This document shows positions 33,815 through 43,558 of a stretch of DNA of 64,000 bases, piece after piece. A program made the position numbers and the translations under genes. Source of the DNA: CAYOHR01 sp964512145 (lineage in GTDB: Bacteria > Bacteroidota > Bacteroidia > Flavobacteriales_G > JALEGO01); assembly GCA_964512145.1 (NCBI GenBank), contig CAZEIM010000003.1:1-64000 (forward strand), given 5' to 3'. Under the pieces are notes generated by a model. That model made no database searches and was not told the DNA's origin. It saw only the letters and a list, made by a program, of their open reading frames with translations. Within the stretch, counting starts at the first letter, position 1. The number at the start of each line of letters is the position of its first letter.

Positions 33815-34207
33815 TTACATCCAAGCCGAAATATACCTGAGGTATTCTTTTTTCATCGACTTCCATAATCTTTCAAACTGAACCATTTCGTCTAATAATG
33901 ATTTATCTCTTTCCATTCGAATATGGTCAACGGCTGTTGTATGATTTTTCACATAATCGTTTAATTCATCTTCACCAACATGTATTTTATGCAATAAAGT
34001 GTCAATCACATTTTTTTGTACAATAAATTGATTTTGAAAATGTTCAGCTTGTGCTAACATGTCTTTTGAAGTATTTTTAGACACCACTTCCTCCAACCTT
34101 TTCTTAAAAAAATTCATTTCTTCCACATAAAATTCTAAATCACTTTTCCAGTGATTAAAGTCGGAATGTAAATCTGTATAATACGTTTTTTCTGTTGTAG
34201 TATTCAT
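33815..34207 (-). CDS. Hypothetical coiled-coil protein
   Basis: A 130-residue cytosolic protein, almost wholly helical, with heptad-like patterns (NHWKSDLEFYVEEMNFFKKRLEEVV, NQFIVQKNVIDTLLHKI, MERDKSLLDEMVQFERLW). There are no cysteines and no signal peptide. The family is not recognised. It lies 3 bases after a second small conserved-looking protein and ahead of the hairpin before hemN. It may form a two-helix hairpin or oligomeric rod. Confidence 0.72.
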   Translation of the reverse strand: MNTTTEKTYYTDLHSDFNHWKSDLEFYVEEMNFFKKRLEEVVSKNTSKDMLAQAEHFQNQFIVQKNVIDTLLHKIHVGEDELNDYVKNHTTAVDHIRMERDKSLLDEMVQFERLWKSMKKEYLRYISAWM

Positions 34208-34210
34208 ATA

Positions 34211-34581
34211 TTAATGTTTAATTGTTTTTAATTCTTCAGCCATTTCTTCTGCTTTATTTAATGTCCATTGATCTGTTGATGTAGTTTGCAACCAAGCATC
34301 ACCATATTTTCTAAAGACCTGAATATATACCCCAAAATCTTGCTCCATAATTTGCTCTAATTTTGCAATGGTAATATCTCCATCAAACTCAAAATACCCG
34401 GCTTCAGGTTTAGATAATACATTACGCATGAGGGTTTCATCAGACCACAATAACTCATTAGAAGTGGGTTTGCCCACCTCATGTTTCTTTTTATAAAACT
34501 CNNNNNNNNNNNNNNNNNNNNNNATTCGAATAATTTTTTCACTTCACCTACGGTTATCCTTGTGTCAAATTTTATAATCAT
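34211..34581 (-). CDS. Hypothetical small cytosolic protein (split by a 22-N gap)
   Basis: One gene read through a gap: MIIKFDTRITVGEVKKLFE before it, KPTSNELLWSDETLMRNVLSKPEAG and DITIAKLEQIMEQDFGVYIQVFRKYGDAWLQT after it, in total about 123 residues. The two parts are in different frames, as expected from a misjudged gap. I have seen similar proteins in Bacteroidota but know no function. The pattern (ITIAKLEQIMEQDFGVYIQVFR) suggests a compact alpha/beta domain. It is transcribed divergently from ccoI and shares its upstream region, which holds an FNR-like palindrome. Confidence 0.75.
34502..34523. other. Assembly gap (22 N)
   Basis: It splits the small hypothetical gene at 34211-34581. The frames on the two sides imply a true length of 22 plus 1 modulo 3. 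Confidence 0.97.
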
Positions 34582-34639
34582 GTTTTAATGTATTTGAGTT
34601 TACAAAGTGCTAAATTAACCATTTATATTTCAATAAATT

Positions 34640-34653
34640 TTGAGTAAGGTCAA
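34640..34653. promoter_or_regulatory. FNR-like palindrome between ccoI and the hemN-side genes
   Basis: TTGAGTAAGGTCAA fits TTGA-N6-TCAA exactly, the arrangement bound by FNR/Crp-type regulators. It is 61 bases before the ccoI start and 58 bases before the divergent small gene. Confidence 0.5.
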
Positions 34654-34714
34654 TATTACTTCTGATTTATATCATGTGTGAAAATAATGGTATCAATGTA
34701 CTTTTATCTTACGT

Positions 34715-37186
34715 ATGCGTGAAATAGAAATAAGAGATATAAATATAGAAGTAACAAAAAGTATAAAATCTCAAGGTGATTTATCTCTGTGTTATCATTG
34801 TGGTCAAGAAAATCCTAAATCGCCTGTACAATACGATGAAAAAGAATTTTGTTGTCAGGGTTGTAAAAACGTGTACAGTTTACTAAAAGATGCCAACTTA
34901 TGTAATTATTATGAGTTGCAGGAGCATCCCGGTATAAAAGTAGATAATAAGTCGCTCGATAAATTTGATTTTTTAGATGAAAAAGAAATTGCTGAAAAAA
35001 TTATAGCTTTTAAAGACACAGAAACTACTCGAGTGAGTTTTTTTATTCCTCAAATTCATTGTGCATCGTGTATTTGGTTGTTAGAAAAGTTACCTGATTA
35101 TGAAGCTTCTATTAAAGAGTTAAGGGTTGATTTTATCCAAAAAAGAATACACATAACATTTAATCACACACAAAAATCTTTGCGAAAAATTGTGGAATTA
35201 ATAACATATTTAGGATACGAACCACTTATTAATTTACAAAGCTCAGAAAAGGCAAAAGAATCTAGTTCTAAATACAATACACAATTATTTAAAAGAATAG
35301 GTGTAGCAGGATTTTTTGCAGGAAATATTATGATTAGTTCCTTGCCCGAATATTTTGAGGATATTACATTTTTTTCTTCTGAATTTCGAGTGTTTTTTGG
35401 GTACCTTAACATTGTATTTTCAATTCCGGTTGTTTTCTATAGCGCTTGGGGGTATATTTCTGGAGCATGGCAGGCTTTAAAATATAAGACAACCACATTG
35501 GATGTTCCTATAGCACTGGGAATATTATCGGTATTTATTGGGAGTGTTATTCAGGTAATCTTTTTTAATAAAGCTGGTTATTTCGATTCTTTAACCGGAC
35601 TTGTTTTTTTATTATTAATAGGAAAGTGGTTACAAGAAAAAACATACGAATCTTTTTCCTACGACAGAGATTATACCTCTTATTTTCCACTTTCGGCACG
35701 TTTAATTAAACCATCAGGACATGAAAAAAATATTGTTTTAGAACAAATTAAACCAAACGATATATTATCTATAAAAAATTTAGAACTTATACCTGCTGAT
35801 GGCATACTAATACAAGGAAAGGCCTCCATTGATTATAGTTTTGTTACAGGAGAATCAATTCCGGTTCCCGCAGCTGAAGGGGAAAAAGTTTTTGCCGGGG
35901 GAAGATTACACGGAACAGGAAACATAAAGGTAACTAAAGAAGTAAGTCAAAGTCATTTTGTAAGCTTATGGAATCAAGAAGTATTTCAAAAAAATCATAC
36001 ATCAGAAAATCAACTTTCGAAGTGGGTTGTTGTGATTAGTAAATACTTTACGCTAGGAACTATATTTTTAACGCTATTAACCGGAATTATATGGCTATTC
36101 ATCGATTCTAGTAAGGTGTTTTTTATTTGTGTTTCCGTACTTTTAGTTGCTTGCCCATGTGCATTAGCTTTGGCTATGCCTTTTGGACTATATAATACCA
36201 TGAGATGGTTTGGAAAAAAGGGGCTATATTTAAAAAATCAACAAGTTGTAGAGCGATTAAAAAATGTAGATACTATTGTTTTCGATAAAACCGGAACACT
36301 AACCGAACATGATTTTAATGAAATTAACTATATAGGAAAAGAATTAAGTTTGGAAGAAAAAAACTGGTTAGCTCATATTTTTAGTACATCAAACCATCCA
36401 CTTAGCAATGCTTTAAGTAAATATTTGTCCGAGTATAAAACTTCTGAAATTGTTTTTACTAATTTAACAGAGATACCAGGAAAGGGAGTTGTTGGGTCAT
36501 TTAATAATATAGATATTAAAGTGGGATCCGATTTATTGGTCCTTGGATCAAAGCATACGTATTCAAAGAAAAACACATCACAAGTTCATGTTTCTATAAA
36601 TAATGAATATATCGGTTGTTTTTATTTAATGAATCCATTGCGTGAAGGAGTTCAAAAAGCTATTAAGATACTTCAAAATGAGTACGAGGTACATATTTTA
36701 TCGGGCGATAAAAAACAAAACACTTCATTATTTGACAGCTGGTTTAATAATCCTTCTAATATAGTATTTGAAGCCCAACCCGAAGATAAAATGTTTTATA
36801 TTCAAAAGCTTCAAAATGAAGGTAAAAATGTGCTTATGATTGGAGATGGATTAAATGATTCCGGAGCTTTAGCATCTGCATATGTTGGTATGGCTGTAAC
36901 AGAAAATAAACATATGTTTACTCCTGCTTGCGATATAATAGGGGAGGTTAAAAATATTCAGCATCTCCGTAATTTTTTAAACGCCTCTAAAAGCACTTTA
37001 AATATTGTTAAAGAAAGCTACGCACTATCTTTTATTTATAATTTTATAGGAATAGCTTTTGCTGTTTCCGGGAACTTATCTCCATTATTAGCAGCTGTTT
37101 TAATGCCATTAAGTTCAATAACGGTTATCATATATTCTACCATTCGAACCAATGCAGCTGTAAAACGCTTTTTGCATGAATTCTAA
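34715..37186 (+). CDS. ccoI: Copper-translocating P-type ATPase of cbb3 assembly (CcoI)
   Basis: An 823-residue P1B-ATPase. The N-terminus is the cysteine-rich metal-binding domain typical of CcoI (CYHCGQENPKSPVQY, EFCCQGCKNVYSLL). Then come an HMA domain with IHCASCIWLLEKL, membrane helices, the phosphatase motif VTGESIPV, the ion-channel motif CPCALALAMP, the phosphorylation site DKTGTLTEHDF and the hinge GDGLNDSGAL. CPC with this N-terminus marks the CopA2/FixI class, which exports copper to assemble cbb3. It lies about 24 kb from ccoS. An exact TTGA-N6-TCAA site precedes it. Confidence 0.93.
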   Translation: MREIEIRDINIEVTKSIKSQGDLSLCYHCGQENPKSPVQYDEKEFCCQGCKNVYSLLKDANLCNYYELQEHPGIKVDNKSLDKFDFLDEKEIAEKIIAFKDTETTRVSFFIPQIHCASCIWLLEKLPDYEASIKELRVDFIQKRIHITFNHTQKSLRKIVELITYLGYEPLINLQSSEKAKESSSKYNTQLFKRIGVAGFFAGNIMISSLPEYFEDITFFSSEFRVFFGYLNIVFSIPVVFYSAWGYISGAWQALKYKTTTLDVPIALGILSVFIGSVIQVIFFNKAGYFDSLTGLVFLLLIGKWLQEKTYESFSYDRDYTSYFPLSARLIKPSGHEKNIVLEQIKPNDILSIKNLELIPADGILIQGKASIDYSFVTGESIPVPAAEGEKVFAGGRLHGTGNIKVTKEVSQSHFVSLWNQEVFQKNHTSENQLSKWVVVISKYFTLGTIFLTLLTGIIWLFIDSSKVFFICVSVLLVACPCALALAMPFGLYNTMRWFGKKGLYLKNQQVVERLKNVDTIVFDKTGTLTEHDFNEINYIGKELSLEEKNWLAHIFSTSNHPLSNALSKYLSEYKTSEIVFTNLTEIPGKGVVGSFNNIDIKVGSDLLVLGSKHTYSKKNTSQVHVSINNEYIGCFYLMNPLREGVQKAIKILQNEYEVHILSGDKKQNTSLFDSWFNNPSNIVFEAQPEDKMFYIQKLQNEGKNVLMIGDGLNDSGALASAYVGMAVTENKHMFTPACDIIGEVKNIQHLRNFLNASKSTLNIVKESYALSFIYNFIGIAFAVSGNLSPLLAAVLMPLSSITVIIYSTIRTNAAVKRFLHEF

Positions 37187-37280
37187 TTAATTTAATATTA
37201 AGCATATCTTAAACATCCCGTAACATTCTGTTAATATTCAACCTGCACTTTTGCATCAATAAAAGTAAACTAATATTAAC

Positions 37281-38750
37281 ATGAAAAACAAACTTAAATT
37301 TTTAGCTTTATTTGTTTTTACAGGAATCATCGTATTTACATCTTGTAAAAAGAAAGAAGGTTGTATGGATCCTTTAGCGTCAAACTATGATGTAGATGCT
37401 AAAAAAGATGATGGTTCTTGTACTTATCCCCCTGCTGACATAGAGCTTAGTGGTGATTTAAATACGCAAACTTTAACCAAAGACAAAAAATATTTAATAA
37501 AAGGACAAGTATTTGTTCGTTCAGGTAAAGTACTTACTATCGAGGCCGGAACCGTTATTTACGGAGATAAAAAAACAAAAGGAGTATTAGTAATTGATAG
37601 AGGTGGAAAGATTGAAGCTAACGGAACCGCTTCACAACCTATTGTATTTACTTCAAATCAAGAAGCAGGTATTAGAGATAGAGGCGACTGGGGTGGATTA
37701 GTTATTTTAGGTAATGCAAATACTAATCAAACCAATCCGGCTATTGAAGGTATTACACCGGTAGTTAATTTTGGAACCACTAATAACACAGCAAATGATA
37801 ATGAAAGCTCAGGAACTTTAAAATATGTTCGTGTAGAATTTGCAGGAATAGAGTTAACTCCAAATAATGAAACCAACTCTATTACTTTAGGGGGCGTTGG
37901 AAGAGGTACTGTAATCGAAAATTGTATGGTTTCTTTTGGTGGAGATGATGGTTACGAATGGTTTGGGGGTACAGTAAATGCAAAAAATTTAGTTTCTTTT
38001 GCTACTTGGGATGATGATTTTGATGTTGATTATGGATTTTCAGGCAACGTTCAATTTGCTTTGGCTGTACGATATCCTTCATATGCCGATCAATCTCAAT
38101 CCAATGGTTTTGAGTGCGATAATGGTCCGGATGATACAGATTTACAACCATACACTACTGGTACTTTTTCGAATGTTACGGTTGTTGGTCCTATTAAACA
38201 AGGTACTTCTGTAAGTAATGGTAACTATGCTCATGCCATCGACTTAAGAAGAAGAACATCCGTTTCTATTACAAACTCTGTATTTGCAGGTTTTCCAAGA
38301 GGTATCCGAATGAATCAACAATCGGTATTTAATCAATACGATGGAGCTACTCCAAATGGAATTTTAGCCAACAATATTTTATTAACTCCATCTTCTAATG
38401 CAGTTTCAGTTGGGTCAGGTATGACTGCTACAACTAGCGATGTAGAGAATTACTGGAATACAAATAATATACTGGTTAAGTCATCTATGAGTGATTCATT
38501 GTATACGGTACATGGTTTAAAATCTGATTGGTTTTTTGCCTCTGGAGTTTTAGCGAATGCTTATTCAACAAGTCCTGATTTTACTGTAACTTCAGGAACC
38601 GCATCAACAGGAGCAGATTTTACTTTACCTAAGTTTTCCGAAACAAATAGAGCAGGATTTTTTACTACCGTTTCTCATAGAGGAGCATTTGGTTCAACCA
38701 ACTGGACTTCTGGATGGGCTGAGTTTGATCCAGTAGATAAAACATATTAA
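37281..38750 (+). CDS. GCMDP-repeat beta-helix lipoprotein
   Basis: A 489-residue protein. The lipoprotein signal ends in IIVFTSCKKK. It is followed by one GCMDPLASNYDVDAKKDDGSCTYP unit, a small calcium-type motif common at the start of Bacteroidota surface proteins. The rest is rich in short strands with Asn/Gly ladders (VLTIEAGTVIYGD, GGVGRGTVIENCMVSFGGDDGYEWFGG), as in parallel beta-helices. No T9SS domain follows. Databases sometimes mislabel homologues as transporters. It stands before a small lipoprotein and a TonB receptor on the same strand, though a terminator comes between. Confidence 0.82.
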   Translation: MKNKLKFLALFVFTGIIVFTSCKKKEGCMDPLASNYDVDAKKDDGSCTYPPADIELSGDLNTQTLTKDKKYLIKGQVFVRSGKVLTIEAGTVIYGDKKTKGVLVIDRGGKIEANGTASQPIVFTSNQEAGIRDRGDWGGLVILGNANTNQTNPAIEGITPVVNFGTTNNTANDNESSGTLKYVRVEFAGIELTPNNETNSITLGGVGRGTVIENCMVSFGGDDGYEWFGGTVNAKNLVSFATWDDDFDVDYGFSGNVQFALAVRYPSYADQSQSNGFECDNGPDDTDLQPYTTGTFSNVTVVGPIKQGTSVSNGNYAHAIDLRRRTSVSITNSVFAGFPRGIRMNQQSVFNQYDGATPNGILANNILLTPSSNAVSVGSGMTATTSDVENYWNTNNILVKSSMSDSLYTVHGLKSDWFFASGVLANAYSTSPDFTVTSGTASTGADFTLPKFSETNRAGFFTTVSHRGAFGSTNWTSGWAEFDPVDKTY

Positions 38751-38772
38751 TAAATATACATAAAATTAAGTT

Positions 38773-38803
38773 AAGGTCTGTCAATTGCTTGACAGACCTT
38801 TTT
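38773..38803 (+). terminator. Intrinsic terminator
   Basis: AAGGTCTGTCAA and TTGACAGACCTT form a perfect 12-base stem with loop TTGC, followed by TTT. It ends the beta-helix lipoprotein message 14 bases before the next start. Confidence 0.85.
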
Positions 38804-38816
38804 GTGGTTTAAAAAC

Positions 38817-39443
38817 ATGAAATTTTTCAAACAAATATATTTAATACTAATCCTTAACATAGCTTGTTCTAATTCTGACAATCAATTGCAACAGTTAAGT
38901 GAAACTCAAATTATTGAGTTTAAACAAAAACTCATACGTTATATAGGAAAATTACCTACCGAAGTATCTAATGAAGGTAAATTTCATTCAAGTTTTGATG
39001 AGTATTATGCCCAAGAAATGACTAAGTATGAATTGAACAAGTATTTTAAAGATAAAGATGGAAAGATTTATTTTTTATTTACCAAAATCGCACCAAGTGT
39101 AAAATTAAAAAAAGTTGCATTAGGAGGTTATGTAGTGTTTGATAACCAAGGAAATATCCAAGAGTTGGAGGAGGTTTTTAGAACATGGAAACATGAGCCT
39201 GAGAAAATTAAAGAATTATCAGATATGCTATTTGATAAAATGATACATAACCAAGATTTAAGCCCTTATTTTCCTCAAAACTCCGGAAGAGAAGAAATAA
39301 TAGAATTTCCAAACGAATATGTGTATTACGATAAACAACAAAAAATGTGGATATCAACCATTCCTAATCCTTTAGAGGATTATTATAAAGCTAAACAAGA
39401 ACGTATTGATCAAGTATTAACAAATAAAGACACAAATCCTTAA
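38817..39443 (+). CDS. Hypothetical lipoprotein
   Basis: A 208-residue protein starting at MKFFKQIYLILILNIACSN (lipobox Cys17); an upstream in-frame TTG falls in the terminator and is not used. The mature part is charged and mixed in structure (TEVSNEGKFHSSFDEYYAQEMTKYELNKYF, KIYFLFTKIAPSVKLKKVALGGYVVF). It is not recognised. The TonB receptor starts 5 bases after its stop, so the two are cotranscribed. It may act as the surface or periplasmic partner of that receptor. Confidence 0.75.
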   Translation: MKFFKQIYLILILNIACSNSDNQLQQLSETQIIEFKQKLIRYIGKLPTEVSNEGKFHSSFDEYYAQEMTKYELNKYFKDKDGKIYFLFTKIAPSVKLKKVALGGYVVFDNQGNIQELEEVFRTWKHEPEKIKELSDMLFDKMIHNQDLSPYFPQNSGREEIIEFPNEYVYYDKQQKMWISTIPNPLEDYYKAKQERIDQVLTNKDTNP

Positions 39444-39448
39444 TTCGT

Positions 39449-42265
39449 ATGAAAAAAATTGTATTCTTTTTCTCAATCATTGTTTCCGGGCTTATGCTAC
39501 ATGCTCAAACCGGAGTAATAAAAGGAACCATAGTTGATGCAACAACCAAAGAAGCCCTAATTGGAGCTGCTGTTTATATTCAAGGCACCACACAGGGAAC
39601 TTCAGCTGATATTTATGGAACATTTAAAATAGAAAAAGCACCTGTTGGTCAACAAACGTTGGTTATTTCATTTATTGGGTATAAAAAGAAAGAAATAAAA
39701 ATACAAGTGGATGCTATTAAAGAAATTTCGCTTTCGGTAGAATTGGAAATGGATGCAGAAATGTTAGACGTAATTGTAATTTCTGATGAAAGAAAAACGA
39801 ATACTGAAAATGCAGTTTTAATGGAAATTAAAGAAGCAAAATCAGTTGTTTCAGGTATTTCAAGAGAACAAATTGCTCGATCACAAGATAAAAATGCAGC
39901 ACAAGTTATGCAGCGTATTCCCGGTATTAATATTGTAGATAACAGGTTTGTTATGATACGCGGAGTAAATTCACGATATAACAGTGTATTGATTAATAAT
40001 GTTGTTGCCCCTAGTACTGAGGTTGATAGAAGAACCTTTTCATTCGATTTAATTTCAAGTGGTACATTAGATAGAATGTTAGTTTTTAAAAGTGCCTCTC
40101 CCGATTATCCTGGAGACTTTGCAGGAGGGGTAATTAAACTTTTTACGATACACGATGTAGAGGAAGATTTTTTTACTTTTAAGGTAGATATGGGATACCG
40201 ACCTGGTACTACCTTACAACCTTATTTTCAAAGTGAAGGTTCTGCAACTGATTTTTTAGGATTTGACCAATCATTTAGACCATTACCGGATAATTTTTTA
40301 TCTACTGCAGCTTTAAGAAATGAAAATGCAATTTCAGAAGTCCGAAAAAATCAAGCACTCCTATTATCTAATAATTTTAATCCTACACAATATACCGCTA
40401 CACCCGATTATGGATTTGGATTTAATTGTGGAAAAATTATGAATGTAGCCGGAAAAAGATTAACATCATTTACCTCGGTTAACTATTCTAATAGCTATCA
40501 ATATTTTTCAAGAGATTTTCACCGATATTTTGCATGGGAAGATTTAGAAACTCCCATTACGGAAAGATTTAGTTTTGTGGATGATACGTATCAAAAAGAA
40601 AATAAAGTGAATATTATGACAAACTGGAATTTAGTATTAAATGCCAGAAATAGAATTAAGTTTTCTAATTTGTTTAATCAAATTGGAGAAAATGAAACTA
40701 TTATTAGAAATGGTTATGATTTTATTCAACGTCCGGGTGATGAATTAAGGAATTACTTACTTGGATACAAAAGTAGAACCATTTATTCAGGACAATTAGA
40801 AGGTATTCACGATTTGGATGAGGAACAAAAAAACCAATTATCTTGGGTAATAGGAGCAAATTATTTAGGGGAATCTGAGCCGGATTTACGAAGATTTAGA
40901 ACTTTTAAAAAAGAAGGGGCTGAAAATTATACCATGCAATTGCCTCCTTCTTCAAATTTATTTGAAACAGGTAGATATTATGGAAATTTAGGAGAATATA
41001 CAGCGAGTCACGGCCTTTCATTTACCAGAGATTTAACCAATGGCAGCGCTAACAAAAAAAATATAAAAATTGGATACTATACCGATTATAGAGATCGTGA
41101 TTTTAGTTCAAGATATTTTTCTTATTTATATCCAGGATTTAACGATCCAACAGAAGGAGAGAGACTAAGAAATTTAAGTTTGGAAGAAATTTTTTCTCCA
41201 GAAAATATTAAAACAAGAAATGGTTTTATTTTAGAAGAAGGCACTAGACCAATCGATTCTTATACAGCTAATAATTGGCTGAGTGCAGCATATATATCTT
41301 CGGACGTAAGTTTAGGTAAGGTAAATGTTAGTGGAGGCATAAGAGCAGAGTATAACATACAACAATTAAATGCTAGGGATGATTTTAGCACTATTGAAAT
41401 AAATAATCCTATTTTTTCTTGGCTTCCATCTATTAACGTTGGCTATAATACAAGCAAAAGAACCTTGTTAAGAGCCAGTTTTGGTCGCACTGTAAACAGA
41501 CCTGAATTTAGAGAATTAGCCCCGTTTTTGTTCTATGATTATAAATTAGAAGCGGGCAGAGTAGGTAATCCAAACTTAAAAACAGCTGAAATAGACAATT
41601 ACGATATGCGTTTTGAGTTTTATCCCAGAATTGGCGAAACAATTAGTATTGGTGGATTTTACAAAAGTTTCATAAACCCCATTGAAGATAGAACTGTAAT
41701 TACAACCGAACAACCATCTTTTACGTACATAAATGCAGATTATGCATATAATTACGGGGTTGAGATTGAAATAAGAAAATCTCTGAAAGATTTAACTGCG
41801 TCTTCCTTTATAAATAAATTTTCCGTTAATGCCAATGCCTCGTATATAGTTTCACAAGTTGATTTGGGAGAAACAGCCGTTGCTCAAGATAGAGTAAGAC
41901 CTTTACAAGGTCAAGCTCCATATATCGTTAATGCAGGAATATATTACGCAAACAATAAACAAAAAATAAATGCCGGATTGTTATACAATGTGTTTGGTAA
42001 AAGTATATTTTCAGTTGGAGATTATAATTTTCCAAATATTTATGAATTAGAAAGACACAGTGTTGATTTCACTATTGGAAAAGAATTTAACTCGGGCTTA
42101 CAATGTAAATTAGGGATACAAAATATATTAAATTATGCCTTTAGGTTTTACCAAGACTCAGACAGAAATGGAAACATCGATGAAAATGACAATGCAATTT
42201 TTACATTTAAAAGAGGTTCTTTATTTAATATGAGCATTCAATATACTTTTAAAAAGAAATCCTAA
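39449..42265 (+). CDS. TonB-dependent outer-membrane receptor
   Basis: A 938-residue protein with a signal peptide (to ~20), a CarboxypepD_reg-like beta-sandwich (GVIKGTIVDATTKEALIGAAVYIQGT, ~22-105) and a plug domain. The plug shows ISREQIARSQDKNAAQVMQRIPGINIVDNRFVMIRGV and GDFAGGVIKLFT. A 22-strand barrel ends in NMSIQYTFKK. No SusD partner is encoded. Together with the small lipoprotein just upstream, and perhaps the GCMDP beta-helix lipoprotein before it, it would take up an unknown ligand. Receptors of this type with GCMDP partners may handle phosphate- or metal-linked nutrients, but the sequence does not say which. Confidence 0.92.
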   Translation: MKKIVFFFSIIVSGLMLHAQTGVIKGTIVDATTKEALIGAAVYIQGTTQGTSADIYGTFKIEKAPVGQQTLVISFIGYKKKEIKIQVDAIKEISLSVELEMDAEMLDVIVISDERKTNTENAVLMEIKEAKSVVSGISREQIARSQDKNAAQVMQRIPGINIVDNRFVMIRGVNSRYNSVLINNVVAPSTEVDRRTFSFDLISSGTLDRMLVFKSASPDYPGDFAGGVIKLFTIHDVEEDFFTFKVDMGYRPGTTLQPYFQSEGSATDFLGFDQSFRPLPDNFLSTAALRNENAISEVRKNQALLLSNNFNPTQYTATPDYGFGFNCGKIMNVAGKRLTSFTSVNYSNSYQYFSRDFHRYFAWEDLETPITERFSFVDDTYQKENKVNIMTNWNLVLNARNRIKFSNLFNQIGENETIIRNGYDFIQRPGDELRNYLLGYKSRTIYSGQLEGIHDLDEEQKNQLSWVIGANYLGESEPDLRRFRTFKKEGAENYTMQLPPSSNLFETGRYYGNLGEYTASHGLSFTRDLTNGSANKKNIKIGYYTDYRDRDFSSRYFSYLYPGFNDPTEGERLRNLSLEEIFSPENIKTRNGFILEEGTRPIDSYTANNWLSAAYISSDVSLGKVNVSGGIRAEYNIQQLNARDDFSTIEINNPIFSWLPSINVGYNTSKRTLLRASFGRTVNRPEFRELAPFLFYDYKLEAGRVGNPNLKTAEIDNYDMRFEFYPRIGETISIGGFYKSFINPIEDRTVITTEQPSFTYINADYAYNYGVEIEIRKSLKDLTASSFINKFSVNANASYIVSQVDLGETAVAQDRVRPLQGQAPYIVNAGIYYANNKQKINAGLLYNVFGKSIFSVGDYNFPNIYELERHSVDFTIGKEFNSGLQCKLGIQNILNYAFRFYQDSDRNGNIDENDNAIFTFKRGSLFNMSIQYTFKKKS

Positions 42266-42273
42266 TCAAAATA

Positions 42274-43422
42274 TTAGGGTTGTAAGTATTTATTTTTCCA
42301 TGTTGCAAATCTTTTTTCTAAAATAACATACGTTAAATAGGCAAATACATACGAAATTATTAAAGAAAGGAAAATCCATACAAATAAATTCACGAATGTT
42401 ATTTCAGTTTCTGTTTTTAATAAAATTGCTTTTACCATAATAATCGAAAACATATGCAATAAATACAACGCATATGTATACTTTGATGTTTTTGTAAGAA
42501 ATATAAAGGAACTGATTTTATAAAATGAAAATTTCGCGAAATTTTGCTCTAATATAACATACGAAAAAAATAAAGCATATATAATATTAACAAAGGGTTT
42601 ACTATATTGATAAGATATTTGTAAAGTTTGAAATATAGATTTGTGGGAAAACACAAAAAAAATAAACAATATATACAGAATAGCGTGTATATATTTTGGC
42701 CAAGAATTTAAAACAAGAAGTAGTTTTTTGTTTTGGTAATAACTTAATCCAGCCATTAACCCTCCAAAACTTAAATAGTTAAGAGCCGTTAATGTATGGT
42801 ACTGACGGTGAATATGTGTTGAAGTTAATGTAAATAGGAAGGAACTTATGATAAACACGAAACAAAATAAATACAACCATTTTTTTTTATGAGCAAAATA
42901 CAATATTAAAGGCCATAGCAAATAATATTGTTCTTCAATACAAACCGACCAGTGAACGCCTAATATCGGACTAGGATACCCGTTTAAAATAATGTCAAAA
43001 TTGGCTAAAAAAAGTATATAGTTTAAAGGTACAGAAGCTGTCTCAGCTATTGTAATATCAAACATGTTAAGAAGTTTTGGGAAAACTAAAAATGCTAATA
43101 TTAAACTTACATAATACACCGGCCAAATTCTAAAAACTCTGCGGCCATAAAATTTTAAAATATGTATCTTGCCTTTATTTTCTTTTTCTTGTATTAATAA
43201 ATACGTAATTAAAAAACCACTCAATACAAAAAAAAATGAAACTCCAATATGACCTGCCTGCTCATTTAATGTAATTATTTTAAATAAGTAAGAATATAAT
43301 GTGTTTTGTGAAATTGCATTTGGCACAAAATATAAAAAAGCATGGTAAAAAAATACCATAATAAAGGCTACACTTCTCAGTCCGTCTAAATTTTTAAAAT
43401 ATTTTCCTGTATTTTCTTTCAC
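42274..43422 (-). CDS. Acyltransferase family 3 membrane protein (OafA/NodX-like)
   Basis: A 382-residue protein with about ten membrane helices. The family's signatures are present: NLDGLRSVAFIMVFFYHAF at the N-terminus (the R of LDGLR), FFFVLSGFLITYLLI and RVFRIWPVYY. It transfers acyl groups, usually acetyl, to surface sugars at the inner membrane. It is convergent with the TonB gene with 8 bases between the stops, and stands alone. Confidence 0.92.
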   Translation of the reverse strand: MKENTGKYFKNLDGLRSVAFIMVFFYHAFLYFVPNAISQNTLYSYLFKIITLNEQAGHIGVSFFFVLSGFLITYLLIQEKENKGKIHILKFYGRRVFRIWPVYYVSLILAFLVFPKLLNMFDITIAETASVPLNYILFLANFDIILNGYPSPILGVHWSVCIEEQYYLLWPLILYFAHKKKWLYLFCFVFIISSFLFTLTSTHIHRQYHTLTALNYLSFGGLMAGLSYYQNKKLLLVLNSWPKYIHAILYILFIFFVFSHKSIFQTLQISYQYSKPFVNIIYALFFSYVILEQNFAKFSFYKISSFIFLTKTSKYTYALYLLHMFSIIMVKAILLKTETEITFVNLFVWIFLSLIISYVFAYLTYVILEKRFATWKNKYLQP

Positions 43423-43558
43423 ACTTTATTTAGCTACAATATTACTATATATTCAGTAAGTTGAGCTTAAAATAGTCATTTGTTTAATAAAATTTAAAAA
43501 ATTTTAAACAAAATATTTCTTTGCCTGTTTATCATTAAACTTAAAATTAAAATAACGT

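Noticed and set aside
34502..34523. Apparent frameshift in the small gene at 34211-34581.
   Set aside because: It coincides with an N-run and both halves are normal coding sequence; this is gap sizing, not a broken gene.
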